Both the position numbers and the translations under genes were made by a program. DNA of 64,000 nt from Chakrabartyella piscis (GTDB lineage Bacteria; Bacillota; Clostridia; Lachnospirales; Anaerotignaceae), in NCBI GenBank assembly GCA_030067835.1, contig CP092441.1:1178001-1242000 (forward strand). Direction: 5' to 3'. Below are positions 52,841 to 61,826 of this stretch, piece by piece. Every line of letters begins with the position of its first letter. Position 1 is the first letter of the stretch. The notes beneath the pieces are model-generated. The model made no database searches. It saw nothing but the letters and a program-made list of their open reading frames with translations, and had not been told where the DNA came from.

Positions 52841-54121
52841 ATGAATGAAACTAAAGGTATTTTATTTGACAGTGTATTGGTACAAGAATTGAAAAATCAA
52901 TTTTTTATGCCAAATGAAGATCCAAGAGATGGGGAAAGACTTTTCTTTGATAACTCAGGCGGGTCTTTGCGTTTGCAAAAAGCAGTTGAGGTGAAAGCGG
53001 ATTTGGAACGCTACCCAGATTGTCCCGAAAGAGACCATGAAAGAGGTTTGACATTAAAGGCGTATGTACAAGAAGGTACAAAAGAACTTTTGGATATTGT
53101 TTTCAATGCAAAAAGCGGTGCTTTGATGTCCGAATTGACAGCTTCTCAATGTATGTTCCAAATTGTTGATTTAATTATGGACAACGTAGAAGGTACCAAT
53201 GCAGTTGTTTCCGTTTTGGAACATCCGTCTGCATTTGATGCTATGCAATTCCATTGCAAAAAACATGGTCGTGAATTGCGAGTTGCACAAGCAAATAAAG
53301 AAACTGGCAGAATTGATCCAGATGAAGTTGCAAGATTGGTGGATCAAAATACCTGTTTGGTTAGTATTATGTCTGCTTCCAATATTTCTGGTAGTGTTAT
53401 GGATATGGAAGGAATTGTAAAAGCTGTTAGAGCAATAAAACCTGATATTTACATCATCAGCGATGCGGTGCAACATGCACCACATATGATTATGGATGTA
53501 GAAACACTTGGTTTAGATGCTATGAATTTTGCACCATATAAATTCTTCAGTGTTCGTGGTTGTGGATTTGCATATGTATCTGATCGAGTTGCTCATATGC
53601 CTCATCATAAAATCATTGCAAAAGATCCAAAAGTATTTGAATTGGGGACACCAGCTCCTGGTAATTTTGCAGCAATGATGGCAGTTGTTGATTATGTATG
53701 TTCTATCGGCAAAAAATTTATTGCAAGCGAAAATAGAAAAGAATTGTATTATGAAGGAATGAAAAGAATTCATTTGCAAGAAAGAGCGCTTTTGCACTAT
53801 ATGTTGGAAGGAACAAAAGAAATTCCTGGTTTGCGTCATATTCCTGGCGTTGCAATCAGTGCAGATACTGATTCAGTAGAAGGTCGAGATTTGATTGCGG
53901 GTATTCGTATTGAAGGAATGGATGTCATTGAATTGGGCGAAGAATATCAAAGACGAGGTGTCACTACTGCTGCACGTGCAGCAACCAGTATTTATTCTAA
54001 GCGTATTGTTGAAGCTTTGGGGGCTGACAAAGGTTTGGTTCGTGTATCACCAATGCACTGTCATGGCACAGAAGATATCGATAAATTCTTGAATATTACG
54101 AAAGAAATTGCAACTAGATAA
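52841..54121 (+). CDS. Class V aminotransferase-fold PLP enzyme
   Basis: 426 residues from ATG 52841 (GAGG 8 bases upstream). The fold type I pattern is clear: SELTASQCMFQIVDLI, SVLEHPSAFDAM, SIMSASNISGSV, ISDAVQHAPH with the Asp and His that hold the cofactor, and NFAPYKFFSVRGCGFAYVS with the PLP Lys. It is related to cysteine desulfurases, kynureninases and isopenicillin-N epimerases; a Cys persulfide loop typical of desulfurases is not obvious. In this operon it may transaminate or cleave the product of the M29-like enzyme. Confidence 0.83.
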   Translation: MNETKGILFDSVLVQELKNQFFMPNEDPRDGERLFFDNSGGSLRLQKAVEVKADLERYPDCPERDHERGLTLKAYVQEGTKELLDIVFNAKSGALMSELTASQCMFQIVDLIMDNVEGTNAVVSVLEHPSAFDAMQFHCKKHGRELRVAQANKETGRIDPDEVARLVDQNTCLVSIMSASNISGSVMDMEGIVKAVRAIKPDIYIISDAVQHAPHMIMDVETLGLDAMNFAPYKFFSVRGCGFAYVSDRVAHMPHHKIIAKDPKVFELGTPAPGNFAAMMAVVDYVCSIGKKFIASENRKELYYEGMKRIHLQERALLHYMLEGTKEIPGLRHIPGVAISADTDSVEGRDLIAGIRIEGMDVIELGEEYQRRGVTTAARAATSIYSKRIVEALGADKGLVRVSPMHCHGTEDIDKFLNITKEIATR

Positions 54122-54169
54122 ATGATTTTCAAGACGTGGGCACAGAATGCGACCAAAGGAGATGAAAGT

Positions 54170-55525
54170 ATGGAACAAAGAAAAGAAAATAAATTGATTC
54201 GTCAAATGATAATAGCTTTAATTGCTTCATTTACCATAGGTTTTATACTAATGATATTAAATGAAAAATTAAACGCTAGTGGAAATGAAACAATTTGGAA
54301 TTTAATATATTACATTTTATTGGCAGATGTAACAGCTGAATCAGGAGTAGGTATTTTATTTGTAATCCAAACACTTTTCTTGAATGGGCTGAAATTAATC
54401 ATTACTCCACTTGTATTCACTTCGTTGTTATTGGCTATGGATAGCATTACAGATTTGAAAAAATTAGGAAGAATGGCATATAAAACTGTAGGCGGATTTT
54501 TAGGTGTCTATATTTTAGGTTGTATTGTAGCAAGTTTTGTTTCGACTTGGTGTGTAAAAGTAGGTATTTTTACTGTTTCGGACTCTATTGTGAAAGACGT
54601 CACCAATTTGACAACCGTTAGCAGTGCAAATCCCATGTCTATTTTAATTGCAATGGTTCCAGATAATATCATTACCACATTTTCAAATAACAATGCAATT
54701 TTAGCTGTTGTGTTTATTGCTGTTGTTTGTGGAATTAGTTTGAATACTATGGGTAAAGAAGGCGAGTCATTTAAAAATCTTATCAAAAGTGTTGCTAAGT
54801 TGATTCAAATTTGTGTTGATTTCTTAATCAATAAAGTTGGTCCAGTTGCAATTTTTGCTATGATTACAAGAGCGATGGCACTGTATGGTTTGGAAGAAGT
54901 GAAATCTGTACTTGTATATGTAGCTGTTACTTGTGCAGTATTAATCATTTATTTGATTTTTGGATATACTTTGATTATATTTGGTGTCACAAAACTAAAT
55001 CCAGTTATTTTCTTAAAGAAAATTGCGAAAGTAGGTTTGTTTGCGTTTTCAACTATTTCTTCAGCAGCAACAATGCCTTTGAATCGAAAAACAACTACAA
55101 CAGAATTGGGTATCAAAGAAGACATTGCAGATTTTGTATTGCCATTAGGCATGACCATTAACATGAATGGTACAGCAATTATGCATGTAATTGGAACTAC
55201 TTTTATTGCAACTGTAGCTGGCTATAGTGTTTCTCCTGCTGATTTTATGATGATGTCTTTGTTGGCAATTATGGCTTCGGCTGGTACACCTGCAATTCCA
55301 GCAGCTGGTTCTGTACTTTTGCTTACAGTGGTTACGGGTATGGGCTTTACAAACGAAATTGCAATGATGACGTATGCGCTTATTTTGGCAATCAATAAAC
55401 CGGTAGAAATGGTTCTTACATCTTTAAATGTAGTTGGGGATGCAAGTGTTGCTTTGATGGTTGCAAATTCAGAAGGTGATTTAGATAAAGATGTGTATTA
55501 CAATAGGAAGTCTTTAGATATGTAA
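54170..55525 (+). CDS. DAACS-family dicarboxylate/amino acid:cation symporter
   Basis: 451 residues from ATG 54170, which follows AAAGGAGATG; the first in-frame ATG at 54122 directly abuts the previous stop and has no ribosome site. About eight membrane helices; family motifs LPLGMTINMNGTAIM (the NMDGT motif with Asn for Asp) and AGTPAIPAAG. These carriers import Glu, Asp, other amino acids or C4-dicarboxylates with Na+ or H+. It probably supplies the substrate for the two enzymes upstream. Confidence 0.9.
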   Translation: MEQRKENKLIRQMIIALIASFTIGFILMILNEKLNASGNETIWNLIYYILLADVTAESGVGILFVIQTLFLNGLKLIITPLVFTSLLLAMDSITDLKKLGRMAYKTVGGFLGVYILGCIVASFVSTWCVKVGIFTVSDSIVKDVTNLTTVSSANPMSILIAMVPDNIITTFSNNNAILAVVFIAVVCGISLNTMGKEGESFKNLIKSVAKLIQICVDFLINKVGPVAIFAMITRAMALYGLEEVKSVLVYVAVTCAVLIIYLIFGYTLIIFGVTKLNPVIFLKKIAKVGLFAFSTISSAATMPLNRKTTTTELGIKEDIADFVLPLGMTINMNGTAIMHVIGTTFIATVAGYSVSPADFMMMSLLAIMASAGTPAIPAAGSVLLLTVVTGMGFTNEIAMMTYALILAINKPVEMVLTSLNVVGDASVALMVANSEGDLDKDVYYNRKSLDM

Positions 55526-55675
55526 GATTTATTTACTGTATGTGAAAAATGCAATTATTGAGACAAATGGTGCTAGATAAAGTTCTTTGATTTGAGATGC
55601 TATAAATCTACGCTATTTGTCTCGACATAAAGAGGATAGCTTATGATGCAATTTAGCTTGTATTGAGGTAAACAA

Positions 55676-56614
55676 ATGGATGTTTTTTATTTATCATTTT
55701 CAGTGGTATTTCCTCTGGTTTGCATGATGGGACTGGGGTATGTACTGCAACGTATTGGTATTTTTAATGACCTATTTTTAAAGCTATTGAATAGTTTGTG
55801 TTTTAAGGTTTTTTTACCTATATTACTATTTATCAATATTTATCAAAGTTCTTTTGATCTGACCACGGCACTTCCAATGGTTTCGTTTGGTGTTATCAGT
55901 ATATTGGCGATCTATTTATTTTTGATGTGGATAATACCACATTTTGTATCTGAAAATCGAGATCGTGGTGTTATGATACAAGGAATTTTTCGTAGTAATT
56001 TTATTTTATTTGGTGTACCGATGACTATTTCCTTATTCGGAGATACAATGGTCAGTGTGACGGTCATTATGATTGCTTTTGTAATTCCAATGTTCAATAT
56101 ACTTTCGGTAATCGCGCTAGAAATGTACTCTGAACAAAAAATGAATGTTGTTGTAATCATAAAAGAAGTAGTAAAAAACCCTTTGATTATTGCTTCCATT
56201 CTGGGGTTTGTGTTTCTTGGGTTTGAAATACATATACCATTTCTTTTAGAAGATGTACTTGTAGATATTTCTAAAGTTACAACACCTCTTGCATTGATTG
56301 CTTTGGGTGGTTGTTTTCAGTTCAATGGCTTTGTCAAATTCAAGAAATTATTATATACAGCTATTTTGGGAAAGTTGATACTAGTACCTTTGATTGGGAT
56401 TTCTATAGCAATTTTTATGGGGTTTAGAGACATAGAATTGGCAATATTGATGGCGATGTTTGCAAGCCCTACAGCTGTTTCGAGCTTTACAATGGCACAA
56501 AGTATTGGTGTAAATGATGAATTGGCAGGTCAAATTGTATTTTGGGACTCGATACTATCTATTTTTACAATTTTCACATGGGTTACTATTTTGCAATATA
56601 TGAACCTGTTGTGA
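55676..56614 (+). CDS. AEC-family membrane transporter (auxin efflux carrier-like)
   Basis: 312 residues from ATG 55676 (GAGG 7 bases upstream). Ten membrane helices in two five-helix repeats, with MMGLGYVLQRIGIFND, FRSNFILFGVPMTISLFG, TPLALIALGGCFQF and ASPTAVSSFTMAQSIGVNDELAGQIV typical of the AEC family that moves malate, malonate or other carboxylates. It follows the DAACS gene by 150 bases without a clear terminator, so it may be the exporter or second importer of the pathway. Confidence 0.88.
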   Translation: MDVFYLSFSVVFPLVCMMGLGYVLQRIGIFNDLFLKLLNSLCFKVFLPILLFINIYQSSFDLTTALPMVSFGVISILAIYLFLMWIIPHFVSENRDRGVMIQGIFRSNFILFGVPMTISLFGDTMVSVTVIMIAFVIPMFNILSVIALEMYSEQKMNVVVIIKEVVKNPLIIASILGFVFLGFEIHIPFLLEDVLVDISKVTTPLALIALGGCFQFNGFVKFKKLLYTAILGKLILVPLIGISIAIFMGFRDIELAILMAMFASPTAVSSFTMAQSIGVNDELAGQIVFWDSILSIFTIFTWVTILQYMNLL

Positions 56615-56798
56615 AAACAATATTGATGTTATAGGGGAAAGGATATATCAAATATAAATTTTGATACAGTAATGTTTGTGTAAATGTTGAGATATTTTGT
56701 TTTTTTGGTTATGTCAGTTTTTATGTTGTTGACTTAAAAAGAAGTGGGTTATTATACTTTAAACTTATATAATAAAATAGTTTTAAGTAACAATAAAT

Positions 56799-56937
56799 CA
56801 CTGATAACATTTTGATAACAAAAACTCATAATAATCCCAATACCTATAATAATATGAAGAAAATTAACCCCGCTTTACAGCCTTTTTAGATCTAAATGCT
56901 CCTATTTAACAATCAACGGCGGCGAGTGGGAATAATA
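56799..56937 (+). repeat. Dispersed intergenic repeat, copy B
   Basis: Matches 6094-6230: CTGATAACATTTTGATAAC, then ATAATAATCCCAATACC, AATATGAAGAAAA and GGCGGCGAGTGGGAATA. It lies between the AEC gene and the third mobile element and might be its attachment region. The part 56615-56798 is AT-rich without a gene. Confidence 0.7.
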
Positions 56938-56943
56938 CCAAGA

Positions 56944-56990
56944 AACCTCACAAACCCAGTAATAATGCGGGTTTGTGAGGTTGTTTTTTT
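56944..56990 (+). terminator. Strong terminator after repeat B
   Basis: AACCTCACAAACCC-(11 bases)-GGGTTTGTGAGGTT then GTTTTTTT. It starts right at the end of repeat B. Confidence 0.88.
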
Positions 56991-57190
56991 GCTCATGATA
57001 TTAAATTGATATTAAAAATTATTCTTGCAAGAATGGTCATCGACTTAAATTTTGCTATTAAAATGATATTGAAAAGTCTTGCAACTGATAATAATAGAGC
57101 GAAAATTGATAAATTCACTTGTAAAACATAAAGAAAATCAAAGGAAAATACCTACAATACATTTCCATTTTTCGAATTCGAATAAAATGC

Positions 57191-57250
57191 AAAAACCTCG
57201 TAAAGCCTTGAAATATAAGGACTTGCGAGGTTTGTTTTTTGTCGGTGATA
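57191..57250. terminator. Bidirectional terminator at the end of the HNH gene
   Basis: AAACCTCGtaaagcc ... ggacttgCGAGGTTT with TTTTTT on one side and, read on the other strand, GAGGTTTTTG. It lies 12 bases past the HNH stop. The rest of 56991-57190 shows no gene. Confidence 0.7.
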
Positions 57251-57261
57251 TTAAATTGATA

Positions 57262-57978
57262 TTAAAAAGTAATCATGTCTTTTAATTCATCAATTGTAAT
57301 GTTCTTTCCGTTAAGTTTTCTATGTAGCATCGCATGGCAATTAGGGCAAACGGGTATTAAATCATTAATAGGATCAACGATGTACCCTTCTTTAATTTCG
57401 TGCAAAGGTTTTATATGGTGAACATGTATGAATCCGTTTCCTAATTCACCATAAACTTTTTTAAAATCAAGATTACAGATGTGACAATAACAGCCATGAT
57501 GGTTAATACATTTTTGCCGAGCTTCGAGATTTCTTTCGTAACGATTAACTGTTACAGTTGTTTTAGCACCTTCATAGCAATCGTTGAGATCTGCTGTTTC
57601 GGGATAAATGGATTGGATAATATATTGTGCACCAAAATTTAAAACATTGGCATACGTTTCTTCTGGATTATTTATAATGAAATATATCATATTTAAAAGA
57701 TCTTCAAAAGTAAAATTATGAAGATCTTTAGCAATTTGCACAGTTAGTGTGTTTGGTGGTCGTTTTGAAAAACCCGTTCTGGTACTACGGCTAGAAGGTA
57801 ATGCTGCAAATTCATCACGACGTAATCTTAAATAATCATCATTTAATTTGAAAAAAGACGATACTCCTTCAAAACATAATTTTCGATTTTTATAACCAAG
57901 TGCTTTTACAGCTTCCAAATCGTATTCAGACAAAAAATAAGCAATGATAGACATGGATTTTCTTGAATTTGAATTCAT
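57262..57978 (-). CDS. HNH endonuclease
   Basis: 238 residues from ATG 57978. The C-terminal third is a classic HNH nuclease with four zinc-binding Cys: CYCHICNLDFKKVYG, then FIHVHHIKPLHEI with the catalytic His pair, then DLIPVCPNCHAMLHRKLNG. The N-terminal 130 residues are a separate alpha/beta domain with FSKRPPNTLTVQIAKDLHNFTFEDLL. This arrangement is common in restriction-type nucleases, some aimed at modified DNA. It starts three bases after the XRE stop, so the two genes form an operon carried as cargo by the element. Confidence 0.82.
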   Translation of the reverse strand: MNSNSRKSMSIIAYFLSEYDLEAVKALGYKNRKLCFEGVSSFFKLNDDYLRLRRDEFAALPSSRSTRTGFSKRPPNTLTVQIAKDLHNFTFEDLLNMIYFIINNPEETYANVLNFGAQYIIQSIYPETADLNDCYEGAKTTVTVNRYERNLEARQKCINHHGCYCHICNLDFKKVYGELGNGFIHVHHIKPLHEIKEGYIVDPINDLIPVCPNCHAMLHRKLNGKNITIDELKDMITF

Positions 57979-57981
57979 CTA

Positions 57982-58446
57982 CTACCCCTCCATCCAATCT
58001 GGTTTATTAGGCCAATTCATACGCCATTCGTTATATTGTTCTAAAGTTATCTCTCCTCGTTGGAGAGCTTTTTTGATTTTCGTCCATTCACTAAAATAAT
58101 AGTTTAGTTGAATATCAGTCATATAGTTATCGGTGCAAGGGTTTCCTTGGATATTAGTATATTCTTCTTCATGAAAACGCACAGTATTTTCTTTATCAAG
58201 ACTTAATAGCATATGCATGATATCTTGAGCTATTAATGTTTCAGATGTTGATAAAAATTTAGGGTGTACTTGTAATGCGAATGCTAATTTTTCTATAATA
58301 TCTGGTTTAGGAATACGAGCATCAGCTTCATATTGTGCTATTCTTACGTCGGCAGATGATTTAGGAAAACCAGCTGCAATGCCGAGTTCTTTCATCGTCA
58401 TTCCTCTATATGTTCTGAGATTTCTCAGTTTAATACCAATACTCAT
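57982..58446 (-). CDS. XRE-family regulator next to the HNH nuclease
   Basis: 154 residues from ATG 58446, with AGAGGTGCAACT upstream. N-terminal Cro/C1 helix-turn-helix (IKLRNLRTYRGMTMKELGIAAGFPKSSADVRIAQYEADARIP) followed by a helical region with Trp-rich tail (YNEWRMNWPNKPDWMEG). It is divergent from the Xis/Int genes, and AAACTAAC words lie in both promoters, so it probably controls itself, the nuclease and excision. Confidence 0.82.
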   Translation of the reverse strand: MSIGIKLRNLRTYRGMTMKELGIAAGFPKSSADVRIAQYEADARIPKPDIIEKLAFALQVHPKFLSTSETLIAQDIMHMLLSLDKENTVRFHEEEYTNIQGNPCTDNYMTDIQLNYYFSEWTKIKKALQRGEITLEQYNEWRMNWPNKPDWMEG

Positions 58447-58471
58447 AGTTGCACCTCTATTATACTTAAAA

Positions 58472-58610
58472 GTTAGTTTTATAAATATAGTATACTATAC
58501 ATAATTTAGATAAGTCAAATAAAACTAACAAATAAATTTAGTTTTTAATAAAAAATGCTTGACGCTAAGCAAAATGTTTAGTATAATAAAAATGAACTAA
58601 CAAACCAGTT
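58472..58610. promoter_or_regulatory. Divergent promoters and repeated operator words
   Basis: Plus strand: TTGACG (58559-58564) and TATAAT (58582-58587), 17 bases apart, for the Xis/Int genes. Minus strand: TTGACT (58513-58518) and TATACT (58489-58494), 18 bases apart, for the XRE gene. GTTAG/CTAAC words at about 58472, 58521 and 58596, two of them arranged as inverted repeats (AAAACTAA...TTAGTTTT; AACTAAC...AGTTAG), are likely XRE binding sites. Confidence 0.75.
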
Positions 58611-58638
58611 AGGAATATTGTAAAAAGGAGGACAACAT

Positions 58639-58833
58639 ATGAACACAAACAGCCGCTTCATGCATGCAAGTGAAGTAGCTGAGGAATTAGGAATATCAGT
58701 GGCACACGCATATAAAATTGTGCGTGAGTTAAACAAGGAGTTAAGCAAAGATGAGTATCTGACTATTTCTGGTAAAGTCAGCAGAGATTACTTCTATGAA
58801 AAAATTTATGTAAAACAAAGAAGGGAGGGTTAA
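58639..58833 (+). CDS. Excisionase-like HTH protein of element 3
   Basis: 64 residues from ATG 58639 (AAAGGAGG 7 bases upstream). HTH core FMHASEVAEELGISVAHAYKIVRELNKELSKDEYLTISGKVS, clearly similar to the 44980 protein of element 2. It ends one base before the integrase gene, typical of xis-int operons. Confidence 0.82.
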   Translation: MNTNSRFMHASEVAEELGISVAHAYKIVRELNKELSKDEYLTISGKVSRDYFYEKIYVKQRREG

Positions 58834-58834
58834 A

Positions 58835-59932
58835 ATGTCAGCGTACAAAGACTCAAAAACTGGTAAATGGTATGTGTTTTTCTATTACCGAGATTTTACT
58901 GGTGCAAACAAAGGCAAAACAAAACGAGGATTTGCAACTAAAAAAGATGCTTTAGCATGGGAACGAGAGTTTTTACAGAAAAAAACTGCCGACCTAGAAA
59001 TGAACTTTAGTGCTTTTGTAGATATTTATAAAAGCGACTTAAAAGACAGACTAAAGCTCAATACATGGCTCACGAAAGAGAGTATTATTGACAACAAGAT
59101 ATTGCCATATTTCAAAGATAGGCAAATGAATGATATTAAGCCAGCAGATGTGATTAAATGGCAAAATATCATAATTAAAAGTGTAGATAAGAATGGGAAA
59201 TCACCATCGCCAACATATTTGAAAACAATTCATAATCAGTTGTCAGCAATATTTAACCACGCTGTTAGGTTTTATGAATTAAAATCTAATCCTGCACAAA
59301 AAGCAGGAAATATGGGTAAAGAGCAGACTGACGAAATGTTGTTTTGGACAAAAGAAGAATATCTGAGATTTTCAGATGCTATGATGGATAAACCGATTTC
59401 ATTTTACGCTTTTGAAATGCTATATTGGTGTGGTATTCGTATGGGTGAGCTGTTGGCATTAACACCGAAAGACTTTGATTTTACTGCCAATACTGTGAGA
59501 ATAAGCAAGTCATATCAAAGGATAAAAGGCGAAGATATTATCACTGATCCCAAAACACCAAAAAGTAAACGAACCATACAAATGCCAGATTTTCTAAGTG
59601 AAGAAATCCAAGAATACATCGGCTCTATTTATAAAGTGCGAAAAAATGACCGTATTTTTATGGTGACTAAAAGCTATTTGCACCATGAAATGGATAGAGG
59701 AAGTAAAAGTGCCGAGGTAAAGAGAATTCGTATACATGACCTTAGACACTCTCACGTTTCACTATTGATAAATATGGGGTTTGATGCAGTGGCAATAGCT
59801 GGTAGAGTTGGACATGAAAGTATTGATATTACATATCGTTATGCACATTTATTTCCATCAAAGCAACTTGAAATGGCAGATAGATTACAACTGGAAAGGG
59901 GTGATAATAGTGTCAATGAAAACATTGGATAA
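58835..59932 (+). CDS. int: Tyrosine integrase of element 3
   Basis: 365 residues from ATG 58835 (GGGAGGG 5 bases upstream). Same domain order as the element 2 integrase: arm-binding domain, core-binding domain (NFSAFVDIYKSDLKDRLKLNTWLTKESII) and catalytic domain with YWCGIRMGELLAL, HDLRHSHVSLL, VGHESIDIT and YRYAHLF. The two integrases are close paralogues and may recognise related attachment sites. Confidence 0.93.
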   Translation: MSAYKDSKTGKWYVFFYYRDFTGANKGKTKRGFATKKDALAWEREFLQKKTADLEMNFSAFVDIYKSDLKDRLKLNTWLTKESIIDNKILPYFKDRQMNDIKPADVIKWQNIIIKSVDKNGKSPSPTYLKTIHNQLSAIFNHAVRFYELKSNPAQKAGNMGKEQTDEMLFWTKEEYLRFSDAMMDKPISFYAFEMLYWCGIRMGELLALTPKDFDFTANTVRISKSYQRIKGEDIITDPKTPKSKRTIQMPDFLSEEIQEYIGSIYKVRKNDRIFMVTKSYLHHEMDRGSKSAEVKRIRIHDLRHSHVSLLINMGFDAVAIAGRVGHESIDITYRYAHLFPSKQLEMADRLQLERGDNSVNENIG

Positions 59933-60245
59933 GAAAAACAGATGGCGAAGTAAAACTGTGGCTTTTAGAATGTCACCAGAGGAAGCGAAACAGCTAGACC
60001 AATTTGCAAAATTATCTGGTTTATCAAAGCAAGAATATCTAATAAATAGAGTTTTACAGGTTGATGTGATTGTGCAAGGCAATCCACGAACATATAAGTT
60101 ACTGAGAAATCAGCTACAAGATGTTTTAGTGGAACTGCAAAGAATTGAAATAGCGACAGATGAACATTCAGATTTAATAGAGCTGATTGCATATATCTCT
60201 AAAATTTTAAATGGATTTAGTGGAGGTGCATATGGTGAACAATGA
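59910..60245 (+). CDS. MobC-like relaxosome protein of element 3
   Basis: 111 residues from GTG 59910, chosen because AAAGGGGTG is 6 bases upstream and because the start then aligns residue for residue with the element 2 paralogue (MSQKAVDQKNRW versus MSMKTLDKKNRW). It overlaps the integrase end by 23 bases. RHH-type start KNRWRSKTVAFRMSPEEAKQLDQFAKLSGLSKQEYLINRV, helical tail. Likely binds oriT or the int promoter. Confidence 0.78.
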   Translation: MSMKTLDKKNRWRSKTVAFRMSPEEAKQLDQFAKLSGLSKQEYLINRVLQVDVIVQGNPRTYKLLRNQLQDVLVELQRIEIATDEHSDLIELIAYISKILNGFSGGAYGEQ

Positions 60246-61323
60246 AAAAAAGACCATTTCCAAATCATCTACGGCAATAGATGGGAAACAGTCTTTCGAT
60301 AAAAATATCACTTTTAATATACCACAAATAAGCGAAAAAATCAATCCGTATGCGCTTGAAACCATGAATATGGACGAGCTATTAGATACTGTTTTTCCAC
60401 CTAAAATACCTATTGTTGCAAATATACTAGATGTTGGTACATACCTATTTGTAGGTTCTCCCAAGGTGGGTAAATCGTTTTTTATGGCACAGCTTGGATA
60501 TTCAGTTAGTACAGGAACAGACTTGTTTGGGTTTAAAGTATCTAAAGGCGATGTGCTTTATTTGGCACTAGAAGATAATTATGCAAGACTACAAAGACGA
60601 TTATCAACTATGTATGGTACTGATAGCACATCAAATTTTCATCTCGCTATTTCTGCAAAAACATTAAACAGTGGACTTCGTGAGCAATTAGAAGATTTTA
60701 TTCATAATCACCCATCTACTAAATTGATTGTGATTGACACATTGAAAAAAATTCGTGATACAGTGCAAGAACAATTTTCTTATAACAGCGATTATGAAAT
60801 TATTGATGGTTTGAAAGATTTTGCTGAAAAACATAAAATCTGTTTGCTTGTGGTTCATCATACAAGAAAACAAGCTGCTGATGATATATTTGACACAATT
60901 TCTGGCAGTAATGGACTTATGGGTGCTGCTGATGGTGCATTTGTTATGACAAAGAAAAATCGAATATCTTCAAAAGCAATGCTAGATATTGTAGGTAGAG
61001 ATAATGCTGACCAAAGATTTCAATTAGAGTTTAATCGTGAGCAATGGGTATGGGAGTTGCTAGAGGTAGTAAATGAGGTTTTGGAAGTTCCCAAAATCCA
61101 ACTATTAGAAGATATAAATACGATGCTAACAGTGGAAACACCTACTTTTAATGGTTCGGCAAATGAGTTGATAGAAAAGCTAAATAGCGATGAATACTCA
61201 CCAAGTACGATTACACGCATATTGAATGTAAATGTCGACCAGCTCTTGAATGATTATGGCATTTCTTTAGATTACAAGCGAAACAAGGATGGCAGAAAAA
61301 TTATATTAACAAGAATTAACTAA
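60232..61323 (+). CDS. RepA/AAA_25-type replication ATPase of element 3
   Basis: 363 residues from ATG 60232 (GGAGGTG before), overlapping the MobC-like gene by 14 bases. Walker A LFVGSPKVGKSFFMAQLGY (about residues 80-98), Walker B TKLIVIDTLKKI, LLVVHHTRKQ and ISGSNGLMGAADGAFVM. It is a paralogue of 38962-39951. It likely unwinds or loads at the element's origin. Confidence 0.85.
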   Translation: MVNNEKKTISKSSTAIDGKQSFDKNITFNIPQISEKINPYALETMNMDELLDTVFPPKIPIVANILDVGTYLFVGSPKVGKSFFMAQLGYSVSTGTDLFGFKVSKGDVLYLALEDNYARLQRRLSTMYGTDSTSNFHLAISAKTLNSGLREQLEDFIHNHPSTKLIVIDTLKKIRDTVQEQFSYNSDYEIIDGLKDFAEKHKICLLVVHHTRKQAADDIFDTISGSNGLMGAADGAFVMTKKNRISSKAMLDIVGRDNADQRFQLEFNREQWVWELLEVVNEVLEVPKIQLLEDINTMLTVETPTFNGSANELIEKLNSDEYSPSTITRILNVNVDQLLNDYGISLDYKRNKDGRKIILTRIN

Positions 61324-61353
61324 AAGTGTTGGTGGCAGTTAATGGTATATATA

Positions 61354-61798
61354 ACCTGTCATCTGTCACCTGTCACTATATAAAAGCGTGCATAAATGTT
61401 AATGCACAGCGAAAGGAGTAGCATATGTTATATATTGAATATGAAGAAGTAGATGGATTGTTATACCCTCGTTTAGATATGGGGTTGCATGGAATTGATA
61501 CCCTTGGCAAGTTTGGAAAAGCGAAGATGGAATATATCTATAATCACAAGATTGAAATGTATAGAGAGTTATTATTAAGTGGAAAACTGTTGCAATATTT
61601 AACTGGGATAGATGAAAAAGGCTATAAGCAATCAGAAGAATTACAGCAAAAATATCTATTTAAGTATGATCTGTCGCTTTTAGAATTCAATGAAGTGGTA
61701 CAGCTAAGAACACAGGCGCGTAACTGGGCAGATGAAATTGTTATGACGGAAATGACAGATGACAGGTCTTAGAGATATGGATAAAAGCGTGCATAAAT
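61354..61798. repeat. Direct and inverted repeats framing the TnpV gene
   Basis: ATAAAAGCGTGCATAAAT occurs at 61380-61397 and again at 61781-61798. ACCTGTCATCTGTCA at 61354-61368 is the exact reverse complement of 61753-61767, which overlaps the 3' end of tnpV. Both repeats lie outside or at the ends of the gene. Confidence 0.88.
61425..61772 (+). CDS. tnpV: TnpV-family protein
   Basis: 115 residues from ATG 61425 (AAAGGAG 6 bases upstream). Matches the small TnpV family first described in Tn4451-type elements: GLLYPRL, LGKFGKAKMEYIYNHKIEMYRELLLSGKLLQYL, and a C-terminal RTQARNWADEIVMTEM. Its role is not known; it is common on Clostridia mobile elements. It is enclosed by direct and inverted repeats, so it may have moved as a cassette. 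Confidence 0.8.
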   Translation: MLYIEYEEVDGLLYPRLDMGLHGIDTLGKFGKAKMEYIYNHKIEMYRELLLSGKLLQYLTGIDEKGYKQSEELQQKYLFKYDLSLLEFNEVVQLRTQARNWADEIVMTEMTDDRS

Positions 61799-61826
61799 AA
61801 TTTAAAAACTAGTGGAGGTGTCATTT

